Assembly: GCA_013398615.1 (NCBI GenBank) | Contig: VZSR01003806.1 | Coordinates: forward strand, 17,748,537 to 17,812,536 | Direction of reading: 5' to 3' | DNA from: Brachypodius melanocephalos | Lineage: Eukaryota; Chordata; Aves; Passeriformes; Pycnonotidae | DNA: 64,000 bases | Shown here: one piece after another, positions 50,460 through 60,793 of the stretch | Position numbering within the stretch: the stretch's first letter is position 1 | How the letters are laid out: each line of letters starts with the position of its first letter | Notes under the pieces: generated by a model | Told to the model about the DNA's origin: nothing | What the model saw: only the letters and a program-made list of their open reading frames with translations | Databases searched by the model: none | Translations under genes and position numbers: made by a program

Positions 50460-51190
50460 TAAGACTGCGGCTCTTGGGTGGGTTTCCCCCACCTCCTGAG
50501 AGGGACATTGTGCTTCTCCTCTTGTGCCCAGCTGAAGGACCACCTCTTCTCCCCCTGGCAGCCAAATACCACTTCTGCTGCCATCCCTGGTAACCACACT
50601 AATTGCTTACATGGAAAAGGAATATTAGGAAAATATTAAGTGAGGCTAAAAATACATCAAATATGATATAGCAGCTGGAAAGAGCAAAAGCCAGCACCTT
50701 CCACTGGCCAGATCTCCACGGACCACCAGCAAAGTGCTCGTGGGGCTGCTGCAGCCATGGACCACATAACGTGTGCTGGAATATTCATATCAAATATCAC
50801 CTCCCACTTCTTACCTTGACCTCAGAAGACTTCCCTGGCGAGGGATAAACAATAAACTTACATAGTGTGCCCAAGAGACTTGGGCTCTAAATAAACTCTG
50901 CTTGATGCCACACATTTCCGAGGAAGCAGAGCTTCCCTAGACCACACAGAGCCCGACCACGAGCACCATCGCTGGGCTCACGAGTGATGCCAAGCTGCAG
51001 CTCTGAGAAGCAGCGACTGTGCCTTGATATAGAAGCACAGTCAGGGTGTTTTAAAGAGGAAAAATACCAGGGAATAGCTCAGTGTTTTGTGGGTGCCTCC
51101 TTCGTGGCACCCTGGGATACCCTGGAATGCAGCTCGTGCTCTTTCCTCTCTGAAACTGAAAGGAGGGAAATGAGGGGTGCTCGGTAACTG
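50460..51190 (+). other. GC-richer block, candidate solo LTR
   Basis: This patch is richer in G and C than the DNA on either side. It contains 'ctctaaataaactctgctt' (AATAAA within 50885-50904), followed by a GC-richer segment with 'ccacacagagcccgacc' and 'gctgggctcacgagtgatgcc'. A polyadenylation signal followed by a G/C-rich 3' part is what the R-U5 portion of a retroviral LTR looks like. I could not define TG...CA ends, a target-site duplication or any gag/pol, so the family and limits are open. It could also be a gene-regulatory block. A perfect 7-bp hairpin ('gggtgcc' / 'ggcaccc') is at 51091-51112. Confidence 0.28.
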
Positions 51191-52810
51191 TGGAATGGAG
51201 ACATTAATTACTCTCTTGTAATGGATTATTCTGATACCAAAGATTACATTTACTTTTGCCTCTGGAGTGTCTGATTCAGTGAAACCACAGTTTCTCATGG
51301 AGAATTTGTTCTTTCCCTGAGTCCAGTCACTGATCCCTTGGCTCCTAACAAAGAAGAGGAAGGAAGAGATGGAATGCTGAATGTCATTCCCTTGAGGATA
51401 TCAACTCCTCACTTTTGTCCATAGAGACTCATTCTTTTTGGAAGTTTGGTTCTTCTTTTTAAAAGCTGCTTGACACTGAGCATCTGTGGGATGCTCATTT
51501 TTTTAGGATGCTGCTCATGTATTTAAGCCTTTCAAGAATTTTTCCTTCTGCAGTCATAAAGTTGTGCAATAAGTAATTAAAAGTGTTACTTGAAACGATT
51601 TTTGGACTGTGGTATGGGTTTTTTAAACTTATTTTGCTTGGTTTGTCTATATTGATAAATAAAGGATTTGGTATTTTACCTGTTATCATTTCACACTGTC
51701 TTTTGCAGATACAGATAAGAAAGCAAAATACAATATCCAGGGTAATGATTTACTTTAACTCATGTACTGGACATAATGCTGGGTGAACTGTATATTAAAA
51801 AAAAAAGAAAAGATCCAAACAAAATGCCCCAACTTTTTAAATGCCTGTATTGTATTGCTGATTTTGCCTCTATTTGAGCAATGAAATTCTTAAATTAATA
51901 ATTTGTGTATTAATATTAATTCAATCCACCTGTAATTTTATAGTAAATTCTCTCCAGATTTTCAGTTTTTTAAACCTAAATGCTTGTCAATAAACACCAT
52001 GTTGTGCATGTTTCACCTGAATAAGCACAGCTCCTGTTTGCCTTTTTTTTAAATTGAGAAAGCTCAGAAAATAATATTTTTTAAAAGGCAAATTTGAATG
52101 GATGCCAACTTGTGCTTTACATTAACTGCATCTAAAGTACTATCAGTAAAGTGAAATAATTAACTGAATTTCTTCTCTGGGACGTTAATTTGAGCCCTAC
52201 AAAAACGCCACATGTCCCTCTTTTTAGTCTTTTATTCTTGACTTGTATCAAACTATATATAACTTCACATCCTTCTTTTTAGAGTTATTGTATTATTATT
52301 TGTATTATTATGTATTACAGATAATATTTGGTATTTTCAGATTTGCTTTTTTACTTTGTAAACAAAATGCTTTTCATATATTTGAGCACGCAGTTTTTTA
52401 GTGAAGATTGTGAAGCGCTCTCACTTCAGTCCTAGTTTTTTTAGGTGAAAATAGTTCTAAAGCCATATATTTTCCCCTTCCTGCCTTCCACTGAGCCACT
52501 TTGCATTGAAAAAAAGAAAACTCTTTATTTTGAGAAACTCAAGAAAGCTGTTTCTTACTTCCTTTTGTTCATCCCTGCACTCAAAGTGATTATTTAATAA
52601 TTTTAGTGGAAAATAGGGCGGTCAGTGCAGCTTATTGCGTCTCTGTTTGTCCCTTTCTTGGGAGGTCGTGAGGGTCTTGGACAAGTCATGGGGGAACACG
52701 GATTGAAAGCAGAGAGGTCAAACATCTTGCACTGTCCTTTGGACATAAGGGAAAAAACGGGTTCATTATACATTGTGTATACAGGAATATCTTCTGTCAG
52801 TTATGCCCAT

Positions 52811-52896
52811 TTGGGTTTGTGTTTTGGTTTTTTGTTTGTTTGGTGTTTTTTGTGGGTGTTGTGTTGATTTTTGTTTGTTTTGTTGGGTTATTTTTG
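52811..52896 (+). repeat. T/G-rich low-complexity tract
   Basis: The + strand is almost only T and G, with 'tttgtttgtttgg'-like units and GGG runs. It resembles the tracts at 6892-6945 and 43693-43758. Confidence 0.75.
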
Positions 52897-54822
52897 CTAA
52901 TATCACATGTATTTATTTTAAAAATATATTGTGCCAGTAACAAAATAAGAAGAATAACTTGTGTTTTTAATGAGACATTAGTTGTCTAAGTGATGATTTA
53001 GTGTCTACTCCGTCTAGCTTCTAGACAGCTCATTTTGGACAAAATAAAAAACTGAAGTATAATTAGCAAACACGGATGTGGTCATCTTCCAAAGTCCTTG
53101 CTTTTGTTTTTGTAGCAAGTAGATCAAGACTAGGGTGACTGTAAAACATCAATATTTTATAAATCTCTTCTTTTCTTGTTCCAAAAATTCTGCCAAATTG
53201 TGCTTAAATGAAGTCTTTGGAGGAAAAAGCCTGTAAGAGTTCTTTACTATAAATGCATTTTTGTGATTTTAAGAAGAATGGGGTATTTATAATGGATTGA
53301 GCCAGAGCTTCTCTGCTCTGTGTTATCTTTATAATGTTTGCCATAAAGTGCTTCCAGGCGACATCTTGACTTCTGTAATTTTTTTCTTCCTTTTCGTTGG
53401 TGCCTGGAACAGATTATTGTGGGTTATAACATTTTAAAACATCTAAGTAATCCATTTGAAAGCAGGAAAAAGAGCACACCATTGATATGAAATTGCCCTG
53501 ACTTTCCAGAAAAGATTTTATCAGGGAACTTCCAGTTTCTTACTCTGGGGAGAAGGTTGGCATAGTTTGATTTCTGAAAGAAAATAAGTTTTTAAAGCAT
53601 TGTTCTATCCAGTAAAATTGATGTATCTTATGGTACAAATTTACTCTGAGAAAACTAAGAGTATTGGTGTGTTCAGTACTTTCTGAAGTTAAACCTAAGT
53701 TCTTGAAGTTAAACTTAAATTAAACCCAACTATTTGAAATAATTATTCTAGATTTTAATTATTGTACCTCTTTTCTTCGTAGTGGGTGTGTTTTATCTGT
53801 GCCTAGTGGGGAAATAGTTTCTGGTTTTGAGTCACAGATTCACTCATGACACAGAGTAAGCCCTGTAACAGCTCACAGTGGGTTTGATTTTTGATAACTA
53901 GGGGTTGTGGTGCTTCATAGCTGTAGAAGGCTCTGTCCCAAAATCATTATCTGTAGTTTAGAGCACAAATGTCCAAGCTAAGATCTCTGAATTCTGTTGA
54001 TCCAAAAGTTGTATCAAATATTTTAAAGTGGTTTTGTTATTTATATAGTAGAGTTTTAAAATGTTAGTGTAGAATACTGCGAATATTAATTTCATAGTTG
54101 GGTTTTACAGTGTTCATGAGAAATGCTGATACTTTTAAGCCTCTTTTGGTCTCAAACATTTCCATATTTTTGAGATGTTATGCTTTTTGACACCATTTTG
54201 TATTTCTCCTCACTATTACACTGATTACTGCAACAGTTCTCTCACGTAAGTACTGCAAAGGGAAATAATGAAAATACAGGCTCCCTACATACATGGGTGG
54301 ACTTTTCATAGCATTTTGTTTTACTATTAAAATGAAATTTAATTTGCTAATTTACTATTAAAATAACTCTAATTTGCAAAGCCTGATTTGTCAGTAGAGC
54401 ACTTGTTACTCCCCTGGCAATGGGAGACCCAGGGGGAAAACTGCTTTTTCTGACAGCGACCACAGTGGACAAGTTGCTTCCCTTCTCCAGGCACTGACTT
54501 CAGGAAGGGTAGTAAAATACGAAAACTGATGTTATGAAACATGTTACCATTTGATAAGGAAAAGTGTTTGAGAATTGGATATAATTATCATCATTCAACA
54601 CCCACACATGTCATTCATAAAATTGTGACGTGAATTTTTAAAACAATGAAAAATGGTCTTGAAGTTTGGGAGAAAATGAAAAAGAACAATATTATTTCTC
54701 TAAAAATTAGCATAAAACATTCATACTCATTTATGTTTTGTATCTTGTGGATTAGTATAAATTGTCTTGTGGTTTTAATCTAGATTTCAAATAACAAGGA
54801 GTTTCCACATTTAATTAACACT

Positions 54823-54827
<5 letters not shown>

Positions 54828-54861
<34 letters not shown>
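54828..54861. repeat. (TA)17 dinucleotide microsatellite
   Basis: An uninterrupted 34-nt TA repeat from 54828 to 54861, directly followed by 'cagtgaaatg'. It is likely length-polymorphic. Confidence 0.95.
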
Positions 54862-54864
<3 letters not shown>

Positions 54865-55904
54865 TGAAATGATTGTTTTGACTTCCTGCTCTCCTCATCA
54901 GTTTTTTGCCCTGTCCTCTGGAGAGCAGGCTGAGAATTCATCTCACTTGGCTTTGTTAAATTCCAGTTGTGTTTGAGTATTTTGTTGAGATGAACTTTTT
55001 CCTAGAGCAGAAGTGACTGATCATACTCCAATCTGCATGGTCGAGAAAGACAGTTGTCTCTTTTGTTTCCTGAAAATCTGAAACCCTTTGTGAATGAGCA
55101 AATGGAACATACTATTTTTTACAACTGGAATAAATTATCTCTTTTTCCTTGGCCAGTCATAAGGATTTGTAAAATTAATTTATGTTTAAGACACTTAACT
55201 GTTAGAGTTTTGGTGTATTTTGATGAGAACACAATGGCACTGAAAAGGGATGTTGCCACAATTTTGTGCTGGGACAAATCTGCAGATTTTGAGGAGTATA
55301 CTATAACAGAAAAAACCCTCAGAGGGTGAGGTCTGTTGTTTTTCATTAATAACAAGATTTCTAAAAGCACCTGCATGATGTGATGGTCCAAATTCAAGCA
55401 TTTACTTATTTTACAAAATCACACTGCTGCTCAGCCAGTGGATATTGTACATCCCACAGTTTACAAAGAGTAACCAAGTTAATTCGGTGAAGACCATACG
55501 TAGAAAGAATATTCTGCAGAGCTTCTAGCAAAACTTAGAAAATTAGGTTTGGATGGACTTCATCCATATTCACTCTGAAACATAGTTACCTATAAATAGT
55601 CTGTTGAAAGTAGACCTCTATAGCATCTTGCATCAAAATTGACGACATTTTGCATATTGACCATAGGGAAGGAAAAAGTACCTAAAAACCCTTTTACTCA
55701 AATGTATCTTCTAAGTTGTGTTTTTATATACACAAAATCATTTTTCATCTCTTAACAGTAGTCATAAAAGTTTAAGTACAGATAATCTTTCTACACTTTC
55801 TGATTGAAATCAGACTTTAATTTACATATTTGGTCTTCCAATGACATAATATACAGGCTCCTGCTTTGATTTTATGTATGATATTGCTTGTGAAGAGCAA
55901 CTTC

Positions 55905-57102
55905 CCCCATGGCAGCTGGGGGAAGTTCATTCCTGAGGTGTGGAAGGAAGAAAATTTCATTTCTGTCCCCAAAATGAACAAGACGGAGGATTTGGGAAAT
56001 GACAGACCAGTCATCCTCACACCGACCCCTGTTAAGGATTTGAAAGTGATTTACAGTTGTCATATTATGAGGGGGAAATTGTATGTGACCCACCCAACAG
56101 CCTTCTGTGATGAAATAACAGTGCAGTGCATGAGGAATGAGCAGAGAGTGTTGTTTGCCTTTGCTTGAGCAAGTATTATTTTATCCCTCTCTCCTGTAAC
56201 ATCCTCTTATGCAGGCTGATGAAATGGATGGACAGAGGGCTCTGTTCATAGGGTTTGTACTGGCAGGGTGAAGTTCCTCTGGAGGGCGGTTGCTTCTGAT
56301 GACCCCAGGGGTTGATCCTGGGCTCAGCACTGTGTAATATTTTCATTAGTGACCTGAGTGATGGGACAAGAGTGCATCCACAGCAGTTTGATGAGGATAC
56401 AAACCCAGGAGTGGCTGATGGACCCTGTCATGCTGCTGTTACTGTCACCAGGCTGGAGAAGTGTGCCAACGGGAACCTCATGAAGCCCCATAAAGGGGCA
56501 TCCTAAGTGATATCCCAAGAGAGGAATAACCCCAGGCACCTGAACAGGCTAGAGGCAGTAGTGAAGGTGGACAGGTGGCAGCAGTGTGCTCTTGGACAGC
56601 ACCCTGGGCTGCATGAGGCAGGTGAGGGATGTGATCCTTCCCCTCTGCATTGGACAAGACCCATCTGGATCTCTGGGGCCACTGCTGGGCTTCCCAGTAC
56701 AAGAGAGACACAGAGATACTAGCACAAGTCCAGTGAGGGGCCACTCAGATGCTTAAGGGACTGGAGCATCTCATACAAGAGAGACTTGAGAGAGCTGGGT
56801 CAGTTCATCCTGGAGAAGAGAAGGATCAGGGAAATCTTATCAATGTCTATGAATACCTGATGGGAGGGAGTAAAGCAGAAAAATCCAGGCTTCCTTCAAC
56901 AGTGGCCAGTGACTGGACAGGAGCCTCTGAGCACAGATTGAAATATGGGAGATTCCACTTAAAAATAAAACGTTTTTTTACTGTGAAGGTGGCCAGGGAT
57001 GTGGGAATGTTGTGCAGAGAGGTTGTGGAGTATCCATCATTGGAGAAGGTCGGAACTCGAGTGGATGCAATCCTGAGGAAATTATTTGAGCAGGAGAATT
57101 GA
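55905..57102 (+). pseudogene. CR1 ORF2 remnant in three frames
   Basis: Three pieces of the reverse-transcriptase ORF are readable, each in a different frame. (1) The frame ending 56168 gives 'EDLGNDRPVILTPTPVKDL', which corresponds to the RPVSLTS fingers motif of CR1. (2) The frame 56312-56506 gives 'ILGSALCNIFISDLSDGT'; the catalytic FADD block reads FDED (56387-56398). (3) The frame 56749-57102 gives an unbroken C-terminus of about 117 residues, including 'GNLINVYEYLMGG' and 'REVVEYPSLEKV'. Frameshifts and the altered catalytic motif rule out activity. Confidence 0.85.
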
Positions 57103-57150
57103 AGTGGGTATCTCCACACATCCAGCCTCAGCTGGTCTGTGATTCATGGA
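55905..57150 (+). mobile_element. CR1 LINE, 5'-truncated with internal deletions, ~1.25 kb
   Basis: This is the longest CR1 trace in the window. It begins in the reverse-transcriptase fingers region, resumes at the catalytic region ('gttgatcctgggctcagc', 'attagtgacctgagtgatgg'), continues through the C-terminal region ('gggactggagcatctcatac', 'cagttcatcctggagaagag'), and ends in a diverged 3' UTR ('gagaggttgtggagtatcc', 'cagcctcagctggtctgtg', 'attcatgg'). The spacing between the first two blocks (about 55980-56310) is too short for the intact protein, so part of the palm is deleted or unrecognisable. The 3'-UTR type differs from the copies at 46857 and 60129. Confidence 0.88.
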
Positions 57151-58427
57151 GCAGAAGTGATACAGTGGTATCTTCTTTTTTTCTCCTTTTTCCCCCTCTT
57201 CCGGCCTGCAAGACTGTGATTTTGCCATCATGAAGATGAGTTTATTAAGGAAAAAATTGGATAGACTTTTCGTACTGCCTACTTCAAAGTGTATGTGAAG
57301 AAAGTTAACAAAAGTTACCCCTTCTAATGGGAAAATGTAGGCTATTATTTTTGTTTCCACAAGTTATTTAAGCATTCAAAATTGTCTTTAGAATATGATT
57401 CAGAAGGTTCATGCTTAAAACACTTTGTTGAGTCGAAACAGAATGACCTCCCATGGAGCTGGGAGACTTCAGCATCTCTGAAATTTATCCCTGAGGATTT
57501 TGTGTTATTCTTGATTTATGGTGGCGTCACTGAGGGCAGGGTTTGTCTTTTTGTGAGAAGAATTGGACTTTTCATTTGGCAGGATGTTAGGCATTGTTAA
57601 TCCTGCTGCCTGGAAGACCTCATCATTTAAAAACTCAGGATGTAAACAAACTACTTACATTTTCAGGTAAACAAAGTTGCTCTGACAAAGGTCTTGCTTT
57701 GTTTAGGTCTTAACTCAGGGGAGCAGTGATTCATTTGGATGATGCTTTCCACCCTGGTAATCGAGAAGTATCTGCAGGGAACCATTAAGCATTATAAAGT
57801 TTTCAGTAAGCTCAAAATAATTATTCATCCTGAAGCCTTTTCATGGTTTCAGAATTTTAATTATTATCGGCATCAGTGAAGTTTATTTCTCCAAACGTAG
57901 AATTGCGGGTGATATACCATAATAGAATGGTGTTATATCTCCTTTAAAATTATTTTAATTCACATAATCAAGATTTCCTTTGTGTACTTGTTTAGGTATC
58001 ACAAGACCCTTCCTCAGTTCTTGGCGAAGCTCAGATTTTTGTGTCTCCCACAGTGAAGATTCTCTTCCTTCTGTGATGGTTACAGAGGGTTTTAATTCTT
58101 GTTTTCAGATGTTTTCCTTCTAATTTGTTCTAAATGTTCCTTTTCTAAATTTTATTCCTTTACTTGTCACTATGTACTTTTGAATAATTAAATGGTATTA
58201 TGTAATGTTTCTCTTCTTGTTGTTTATGCTTTTCCGATATCTGCAGACATCATTATGGCTTAATTTTAGACTGAAAAAAGCCCATTTTTGTATCTGACAT
58301 TTCAAGTTCTTCCTGTGCTTGCCCTTCTCACTGTCATACACATTTGAGGAAAAGTGTTTTCCTTTAGCTGAGTTTCTTTTAATAAAGATTCAATAAATTG
58401 ATGATCAAATTCTTAGAGTTAATAGAG
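57151..58427. other. Unannotated AT-rich non-coding DNA
   Basis: No gene or LINE is recognised between the two CR1 copies. A T/C-rich run occurs at about 57172-57200. The open frame 57382-57600 has no family resemblance. Confidence 0.6.
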
Positions 58428-58740
58428 AGTGGTGATGAATGGTGCTGCATCCAGCTGGCAGCCAGTCACCAGTGGTGTTCTTCAGGGGTCTGTGCTGGGG
58501 CCAGTTCTGTTCAATTTTTTATTGATGACATGGATGAGGGTATTGAGGCTTTCATTAGTAAATTTGCAGATGACACTAAGCTGGGAGCATGTGTCGATCT
58601 GTTAGGATGGAGGGCTTTGCAGAGAGACCTGGAACGATTGGATGGATGGGCAGAGTCCAATAGGATGAAGTTTAATAAGTCCAAGTGCCGAGTCCTGTAC
58701 TTTGGCCACAACAACCCCCTGCAACGTTATAGACTGGGGA
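58428..58740 (+). mobile_element. CR1 LINE internal (palm) fragment lacking its 3' end
   Basis: About 310 bp of ORF2 with low divergence. Landmarks in order: 'catccagctggcagccag', 'tcaccagtggtgttcttcag', 'gtgctggggccagttctg', 'gcagatgacactaagctgg', 'gagggctttgcagagagacc', 'aagtgccgagtcctg', 'ggccacaacaaccccc'. It ends abruptly after 'tatagactgggga' and runs into T-rich unique DNA. CR1 copies normally keep the 3' end and lose the 5' end, so this copy was cut by a later deletion or rearrangement, or was inserted in an unusual way. Confidence 0.93.
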
Positions 58741-58787
58741 CAATGTTTTTTAAGTTTTTTAAGTTGCTTTTTAAATTAGTGTCTTAG
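58428..58787 (+). pseudogene. CR1 reverse-transcriptase palm with intact FADD
   Basis: In the frame starting at 58398 the sequence reads 'DDMDEGIEAFISKFADDTK' (the FADD catalytic block at 58563-58574), followed by 'RALQRDLERLDGWAE' and 'MKFNKSKCRVLYFGHNN'. Upstream, the conserved SGV-QGSVLGPVLFN block is present but in another frame, so one base has been lost, most likely in the T run at 58515-58520. The frame then runs past the element end at 58740 into unrelated DNA until the stop at 58785. It preserves the palm motif but no functional protein. Confidence 0.88.
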
Positions 58788-60128
58788 TAAGTTTACAGAC
58801 AGTATAAGGAGAGAGTGAAGTCTCAACAACCTGAAAACAGCAACCTTGTCTCTCTCTCTCTGATGTAAAGTATTTTAACATAAAAAGGAAATTTTTTGAG
58901 GCTTCGTTATTTATCTCTCCTTCCCCTCTTGAAATCATCCTTTTTCTGAGGGAAGTTTCTTCCTCCTGGATTTTGTTCTTTCCTCTTCCACTCTCTGTAC
59001 AGTGTGTCCTCCTGTGCGTGTCTGATCAATTTTCTGGTTTGGCACCACTCATCTCTTTCCTTTCAGTCTTTACTTCTGCCTAATTCGTTCAGCAGCAGCC
59101 GTGGCAAAAAAAACAGAGACAGGAGTTATCTTTAGCTTTTGAGAGTTTCAAAAAGGTATCCTTATGCTATTTTCTCTCAGTGTCTGTTGCAATGACAGAC
59201 TCATTCCCATGCTCATCAGGAGTCTCCTAATTTTTTGTTATCTAAGGGATCTGATCACATTTTTGTCTTTGTCTTCACAGTCGGCATCCTCTGGTATGAA
59301 AGTGAATTAATTCAAGATATTGTATTACTGATTTTTCAAAGCTGCTTTTTTTTTCTGTTTTACAGTAATTTGCAGTGCTTATCCTTCAGGTGTTCAAATT
59401 GCTGAAAGTTTTCTGGAAGTTTTTGTGCCTAGTACTGTAAAACTGATTTTCTTTGTCACAAACCGGCTGTCAAGTTTCCAATATTTTATATATTTCAGAG
59501 AACACTTTCTTTTAATTTGGAAACATCTGTGAGAATTAATATGCTGCATGTTCTAAGTGCATTCTCACCAAGCAGCTGATAGAAATTTACTGTGTGTTCT
59601 TTACAATACTGAGGAGATGTGAGCCAACATACTACCTAGTCCAAAAATATCTGGTAGCTGATTTGTCCTCTGTGATTTTATGGGATCCTTGCCTGGTTTT
59701 ATATTTGATCACAATGAATCAGCTGGTTCTGTGCATGAGGAGCACTCACACCTTGGTCACTGCTAAATCCAGTAGCCTCAAGCTCAGTCATTGTGCTGGA
59801 GAGCTCAGTCCTCACCTGCAGAGACACACAAAGCAAGTTGGTCTCACAAACAAACCCCAAAGCCTCCCCTCCTGGTCCAACTCACAACCCCTCTGGTCTC
59901 TACAATGTGCAGCCCACATTTATGTCCAGATTGTTGTGTGTATCCCAGACCTCTCATCCAGGTCATGGGCTACACTCCAACATACTCAGTGTGCACCCTC
60001 TCAGGTCACTGTGGCATGGCAGGCATATGGATCCTTGTGACCCACAGACCCAGTCTGGTTGTAGGTAGGAGCAAATAAATACCTCTGTGTTGAGGACAAA
60101 ATTATTTGCTTGCCCTGTGGGAGTTTGG
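58743..60128. other. Non-coding DNA, with a GC-richer 3' part
   Basis: 58743-59700 is AT-rich with a short (TC)n run near 58849-58861 and no gene. From about 59710 the composition changes to the block described separately. No host exon is recognised. Confidence 0.55.
59710..60110 (+). other. Unidentified repeat-like block, possible LTR
   Basis: About 400 bp with C-rich composition, overlapping open frames in all three phases, and 'gagcaaataaatacctctg' (AATAAA near 60074) close to the right end. That is the arrangement expected of an LTR on the + strand. It abuts the CR1 that begins at 60129. Reading either strand against CR1 ORF2 landmarks gives no match. No TG...CA borders or target duplication were established. 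The 148-codon frame at 59594-60040 starts in AT-rich flank and has no family resemblance, so I do not call a gene. Confidence 0.28.
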
Positions 60129-60720
60129 ATCACAGAATCCCTCTAGCATCGAGTCCAACCACTAACCCAGCACTGCCAGGTCAGTCACTAAACCAGTGTC
60201 CCTCAAAACCACTTCTACAAGTCTTTTAAATCTGTCCAGGATTGGTGACACCACCACTACCCTGATCAGCCTTTTCCAGTGGTTGACCAACCTTTCTGTG
60301 AAGAAAATTATTCTAATAGCCAATCTAAACCTCCCATGACACAAGTCGAGGCCATTTCCACACATCCTGTCCCTTGTTACCTGGGAGAACAGACCGACCC
60401 TCACCTGGCTGTCCCCTTCTGTCAGGGAGTTGTGCAGAGCCAGGAGGTTCTCCCTGAGCCTCCTTTTCTCCAGGCTGAGCCCCTCCAGCTCCCTCAGCTG
60501 CTCCTCCTCAGATTTGTGCTTCAGACCCTTCCCCAATATCCAGATGTCCTTCTCTGGATACGCTCCAGCCTCTTGATGTCTTTCTTGTTGTGAAGGGCCC
60601 AGAACTGGACACAGCACTTGAGGTGTGGCCTCACCTATGTCCAGCACTGCCCTGGTCCTGCCACACTGCTGCTGACACAAACCAGGTGCCATTGGCCTTC
60701 TGGCCCACGTGGGCACACAC
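60129..60720 (-). mobile_element. CR1 LINE, 5'-truncated, ~590 bp
   Basis: Antisense on the + strand, in order: 'ggatcacagaatccctctag', 'agtccaaccactaaccc', 'agcactgccaggtcagtcac', 'accaccactaccctgatc', 'tgtcccttgttacctggg', 'ctgagcctccttttctccag', 'agctccctcagctgctcc', 'ggacacagcacttgaggtg', 'aggtgccattggccttctgg'. The 3' end is at the left. The 5' end at 60720 is abrupt. It belongs to the same subfamily group as 46857-47778, in the opposite orientation. Confidence 0.95.
60162..60716 (-). pseudogene. CR1 ORF2 C-terminal remnant, 184 codons open
   Basis: On the minus strand a single frame stays open for 184 codons and reads as the end of CR1 ORF2: 'ARRPMAPGLCQQQCG', 'LGPSQQERHQEAGA', 'GLKHKSEEEQLRELEGLSLE', 'CGNGLDLCHGRFRLAIR'. 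It continues through the normal ORF2 stop region into what is usually 3' UTR. The reverse-transcriptase catalytic region is absent, so the open frame reflects low divergence and not selection. The first Met is internal to the parent protein. Confidence 0.85.
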
Positions 60721-60772
60721 TCATCCTTTATGTAGAAACAGAAAAGGGAAATTGCTAAAGATATCTAGAAAG

Positions 60773-60793
60773 AAAAAAAAAAAAAAAAAAAAA
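60773..60793 (+). repeat. Poly-A run, 21 nt
   Basis: A homopolymer about 50 bp beyond the 5' boundary of the CR1 at 60129-60720. It is unlikely to be that element's tail, because CR1 ends in short octamer repeats and not poly-A and the run is at its 5' side. Confidence 0.9.

Larger units (their letters stand above)
51191..55904. other. Unannotated AT-rich non-coding DNA
   Basis: No gene or LINE is recognised. It contains the G/T-rich tract at 52811-52896 and the (TA)17 microsatellite at 54828-54861. The overlapping open frames around 55054-55401 on both strands have no family resemblance. Confidence 0.6.

Noticed and set aside
58760..58815. Second CR1 piece ('agtaagtttacagacagtat') after the truncated copy at 58428-58740
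   Set aside because: The similarity to the CR1 'agtaagtttgcagatgacac' region is limited to about 20 bp with gaps and does not extend in either direction.
59594..60040. 148-codon + strand ORF as a host gene
   Set aside because: It starts in AT-rich flank and runs through a repeat-like block that is open in several frames at once. No family resemblance, so the block is listed only as an unidentified element.
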